64,000 nt of DNA, from assembly GCA_000827495.1 (NCBI GenBank), contig KN817553.1, forward strand, positions 124,001-188,000, given 5' to 3'. Shown here in pieces: positions 61,567-64,000 of this stretch (the first letter of the stretch is position 1; each line of letters opens with the position of its first letter). The DNA comes from Hypholoma sublateritium FD-334 SS-4. Lineage: Eukaryota; Basidiomycota; Agaricomycetes; Agaricales; Strophariaceae. The notes beneath the pieces were generated by a model that had not been told where the DNA came from, did not search any database, and saw nothing but the letters and a program-made list of their open reading frames with translations. Position numbers and translations under genes: made by a program.

Positions 61567-63798
61567 TTAGAAGGTTTGGGCTGGAAGAGCATCGAATGCT
61601 GGGCAGAGCGCGTCCCAAGAGGCTAAATCACGCAAGCGGCGCATCAGACCAGAGCTACATAGGCGAGAAACGTAGATATCTCACCAGGGTGAGCCGCTGT
61701 GGCAATGTCGGCAACATCTTCAGCCAAGACAATGGCGAGACCACTGGAAAGAGTCACGTAAGAATCAGGAATTTCAACATCAATAAGGTCGCCTCACCGG
61801 TCCAAATGCCAGTCGATGTGGCTAAACGTTTGGCGATGAATATATTTTCAAAATCGAAATATTGAACAACAGACGCACCAATGCATGATCCAGGGGCCTG
61901 CATTGTCGGTCTCGAAGCGGATAGTAACATTGTCGGACGTCGAAGTGCCAGTGCTGACGACGTCGCGCCTAACTGGGTTGTCGTAGTTGTACACGGTGCT
62001 TCCAGCGCTCCTGACTACGGAGAATGCGTGTCCGTGAAGATGAATGGGATGCTAAGCGGTGTATGAGCATGGTACAATGTATACCCCAGAACGACGTCTT
62101 ACCGGTGCACCCGGTGCGCCTCCGGGTATGTTGATCTCAATCACTGAGTTGAGGGGAATCGTGTACACCGAACCAGTGGGGAGGAGCGACTGGGCTGTGT
62201 TCGCGCCGCTAAGGACCTGGAGCAGAACTGGGACCGAGGGCGGAACGAATGAGAACGTGTTAACGGTAAACGAGCCGCCAGTTAGTGCAATGTTGAACGC
62301 CAGCGGCACGACGGTTCCGTTAGCGCTTGAAGCTGTGACCGCGGGGCCCGGAGCAGCCGGGTCGGTCAGCGGGTGAAGCTGCGTCTCGTTCATGGCGAGC
62401 AAGCTGGTAGTCTGAAGGGTCACCGGATCCGCGACAGCCGCACCGACGTAACGGAGGATCGCCGAGTTCACGCCACTAGTAAAGCCACTTGGGCCGCCGA
62501 CGTTGGGGAGCGCACGGACCCAGTAGTTAGTAGCCTGCTGGTTGGCCACAAGGATAAATGAGTAGCGCTGTCCAGCAAAAATCTGAATCGAGTCGACCAA
62601 GAGCGGCTCGACATTCTGACCATCCACTTCAATGATTGTCTATAAAAAGGAACAATTAGAAATGTACATCCACCCATGTCCTAGGCGCTTACCATTGTGT
62701 GATTATCGATAGAGAAGGTATAGTTGGGGTCACAAGAGATCGAGACAAGGCGGAAGCGGTAACGCTTGTTGGCAGTGACGCTGATAACCGCCAGGGGTGC
62801 AGTGAGGTCGCCAGAGTAGCGCCCCAAGCCGTTGATCAAAGTAGCATCAGACGTCGGAGGCACTCCGGAAGCACTCAAAACAGGTGCGACGGTATGGTAC
62901 CTAACAATTGCTTAAATTTGGCGTTGAAAGAGAGCTCGGAATATTTACCAGTCCGCAAGGGTGATAACCGTGGTGTCTGTGGAAAATAATTAGAGTGAGA
63001 CTTCCTAAGTCCATGTTTTCATTACCGTCATCCACATCGTATCTACCAATGCCACCGTTAGCGTCTCTGGCCTGCACATTAACGGATTAAAAGCTCACTC
63101 GGATAAATAAGGGTCGGCGGGATCGTAAACCACCATTGCGCCTCGGAGGCCATCGCAATACTGTGTAGCTAACGGTGCTTGTGAGTTTAGGTTTTAAAAA
63201 ACATCATGAACAGGTCTTACAGTAATGAGAGTGGTACCAATACGTCCCCGCTTGGTCGAGACCAGTGAACTGATAGTTAAAAGAATTTCCTGGGATGATG
63301 GGGCATTGGTTAACACCAACAGGCCCATCAGCCCATGCTGATCCTTTCTGGAAGAATCCGTGCCAATGCTACAAAGGAAGGTATTAGGAGAGTAATCCGG
63401 GGTTCAAGGGATCCGGGAGAGCTTACAATGCTCGTGCTAACAAGCATCGTCGTGTCGGTCAAATTGTTCACGACATTGAGACTGAACGTGTCGCCCTGCG
63501 CACCGCGTTAACCATCACTCGAAATTTGCGAAAACAATGAATGGGCGTGTACCTTTTGTCCAGCAATGAGAGGACCAGGAAACGTCGGTGAGCCTTGAAC
63601 TGCTCCCGCCAATACAGCTCTATATTCCTGTGTTAGAACAACGTCTGAATGCAGGGCAATCGAATTCATAACGCACGAGCGACTAAACCCGTCGGGACTG
63701 ATATCGCTGTTTTCGATGAAAAGGTTAGCAGTGGGTCCAATGGACCCGTACGCAGTTGACAGCAGAGATAAAGCGAATGTGCTAGAGAGAGTGCGCAT
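61567..63798 (-). CDS. Laccase (multicopper oxidase), secreted, intact
   Basis: It has the same exon plan as the laccase at 54162-56398: exon 1 is 63798-63677 (122 nt) and exon 9 is 62639-62103 (537 nt), and the 17-nt exon and the split HC|H codon are kept. The last exon is one codon shorter (ends DALPAQTF), giving about 525 aa. The signal peptide region is [18 protein letters not shown] before [12 protein letters not shown]. Copper motifs are [35 protein letters not shown] and [10 protein letters not shown], with Leu at the axial T1 position. It is the closest relative, within the window, of the neighbouring minus-strand copy: [17 protein letters not shown] and [17 protein letters not shown] stretches are near identical. 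Function is expected to be extracellular phenol oxidation. Different promoters may set different conditions of expression. Confidence 0.93.
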
Positions 63799-63850
63799 CT
63801 TGGAGGGAACAACGAGGCTGTTATTCTAACGAACACTTTGTAGAGAGCGC

Positions 63851-63857
63851 TTTTATA
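63851..63857 (-). promoter_or_regulatory. TATA box of laccase at 63798
   Basis: TATAAAA lies 53 bp before the ATG on the minus strand, the same spacing as in the neighbouring laccase. Confidence 0.6.
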
Positions 63858-64000
63858 CACTTGAGGCATATTCCCCCGGATCTCTAGCATGCATTTTTTG
63901 ACAAAAAAACGAATACATCATACGCGTAGTACCACTTGTCATCCACTTCGATTCTCATCATCCTCTATGGAACATTAAAAATAGGCTGTAAAACAAGGCC

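Overview
The window reads as a filamentous basidiomycete (Agaricomycetes) genome. Genes are split by many 45-70 nt introns. The gene content is typical of wood- or litter-decay mushrooms: a laccase cluster, a KDZ transposase, a Tnp2-type transposon relic and lineage-specific expanded families. Exon models were built by hand from splice signals, reading frame and family resemblance; no database search was run. Scattered single N bases show that the assembly is imperfect.

Left accessory block (about 1-28.6 kb). A partial minus-strand exon runs off the left edge (1-327). Copies of a dispersed non-coding repeat lie at 1.2-1.6, 4.0-4.4 and 6.7-6.8 kb. Small genes are a two-exon low-complexity protein (2286-3057, minus) and a five-exon coiled-coil protein resembling Mug135-like proteins (4539-5446). 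A Tnp2-like transposon fragment (5805-6425) and a 180-bp tandem duplication (7334-7705) follow. The best-preserved mobile element is an apparently intact 13-exon KDZ transposase fused to a C-terminal Ulp1/SENP (C48) protease (8912-13525). Next is a decayed multi-exon gene combining a DUF6729-like region, a DEDDy 3'-5' exonuclease and a cysteine-rich tail (about 14750-19560). An intact 1010-aa protein of unknown function (21046-24553, minus) follows. The block ends with a frameshifted alanyl-tRNA synthetase pseudogene that keeps its introns (about 26240-28440).

Laccase block (about 31.5-64 kb). There are three intact secreted laccase genes (40587-42843 plus; 54162-56398 minus; 61567-63798 minus) and two laccase pseudogenes, one truncated (31565-32066 minus) and one eroded (about 37490-39235 plus). 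The intact copies I measured share a 13-exon layout with nearly identical exon lengths, which points to duplication within the locus. Between them lie a BTB/POZ gene with disruptions (43485-44540), a conserved housekeeping-type HAM1-like lipid-binding protein (45002-48134), and two related small genes sharing a DFVWAVMP core (35015-35825; 52562-53406).

How the parts fit together: the intact laccases would be exported and oxidise phenolics outside the cell. The left block looks like a landing zone for transposons and duplicated fragments. Several long stretches (28.6-31.5, 32.1-35.0, 48.2-52.5 and 56.5-61.5 kb) contain nothing I can support as a gene. I saw no rRNA, tRNA, CRISPR array or reverse transcriptase.
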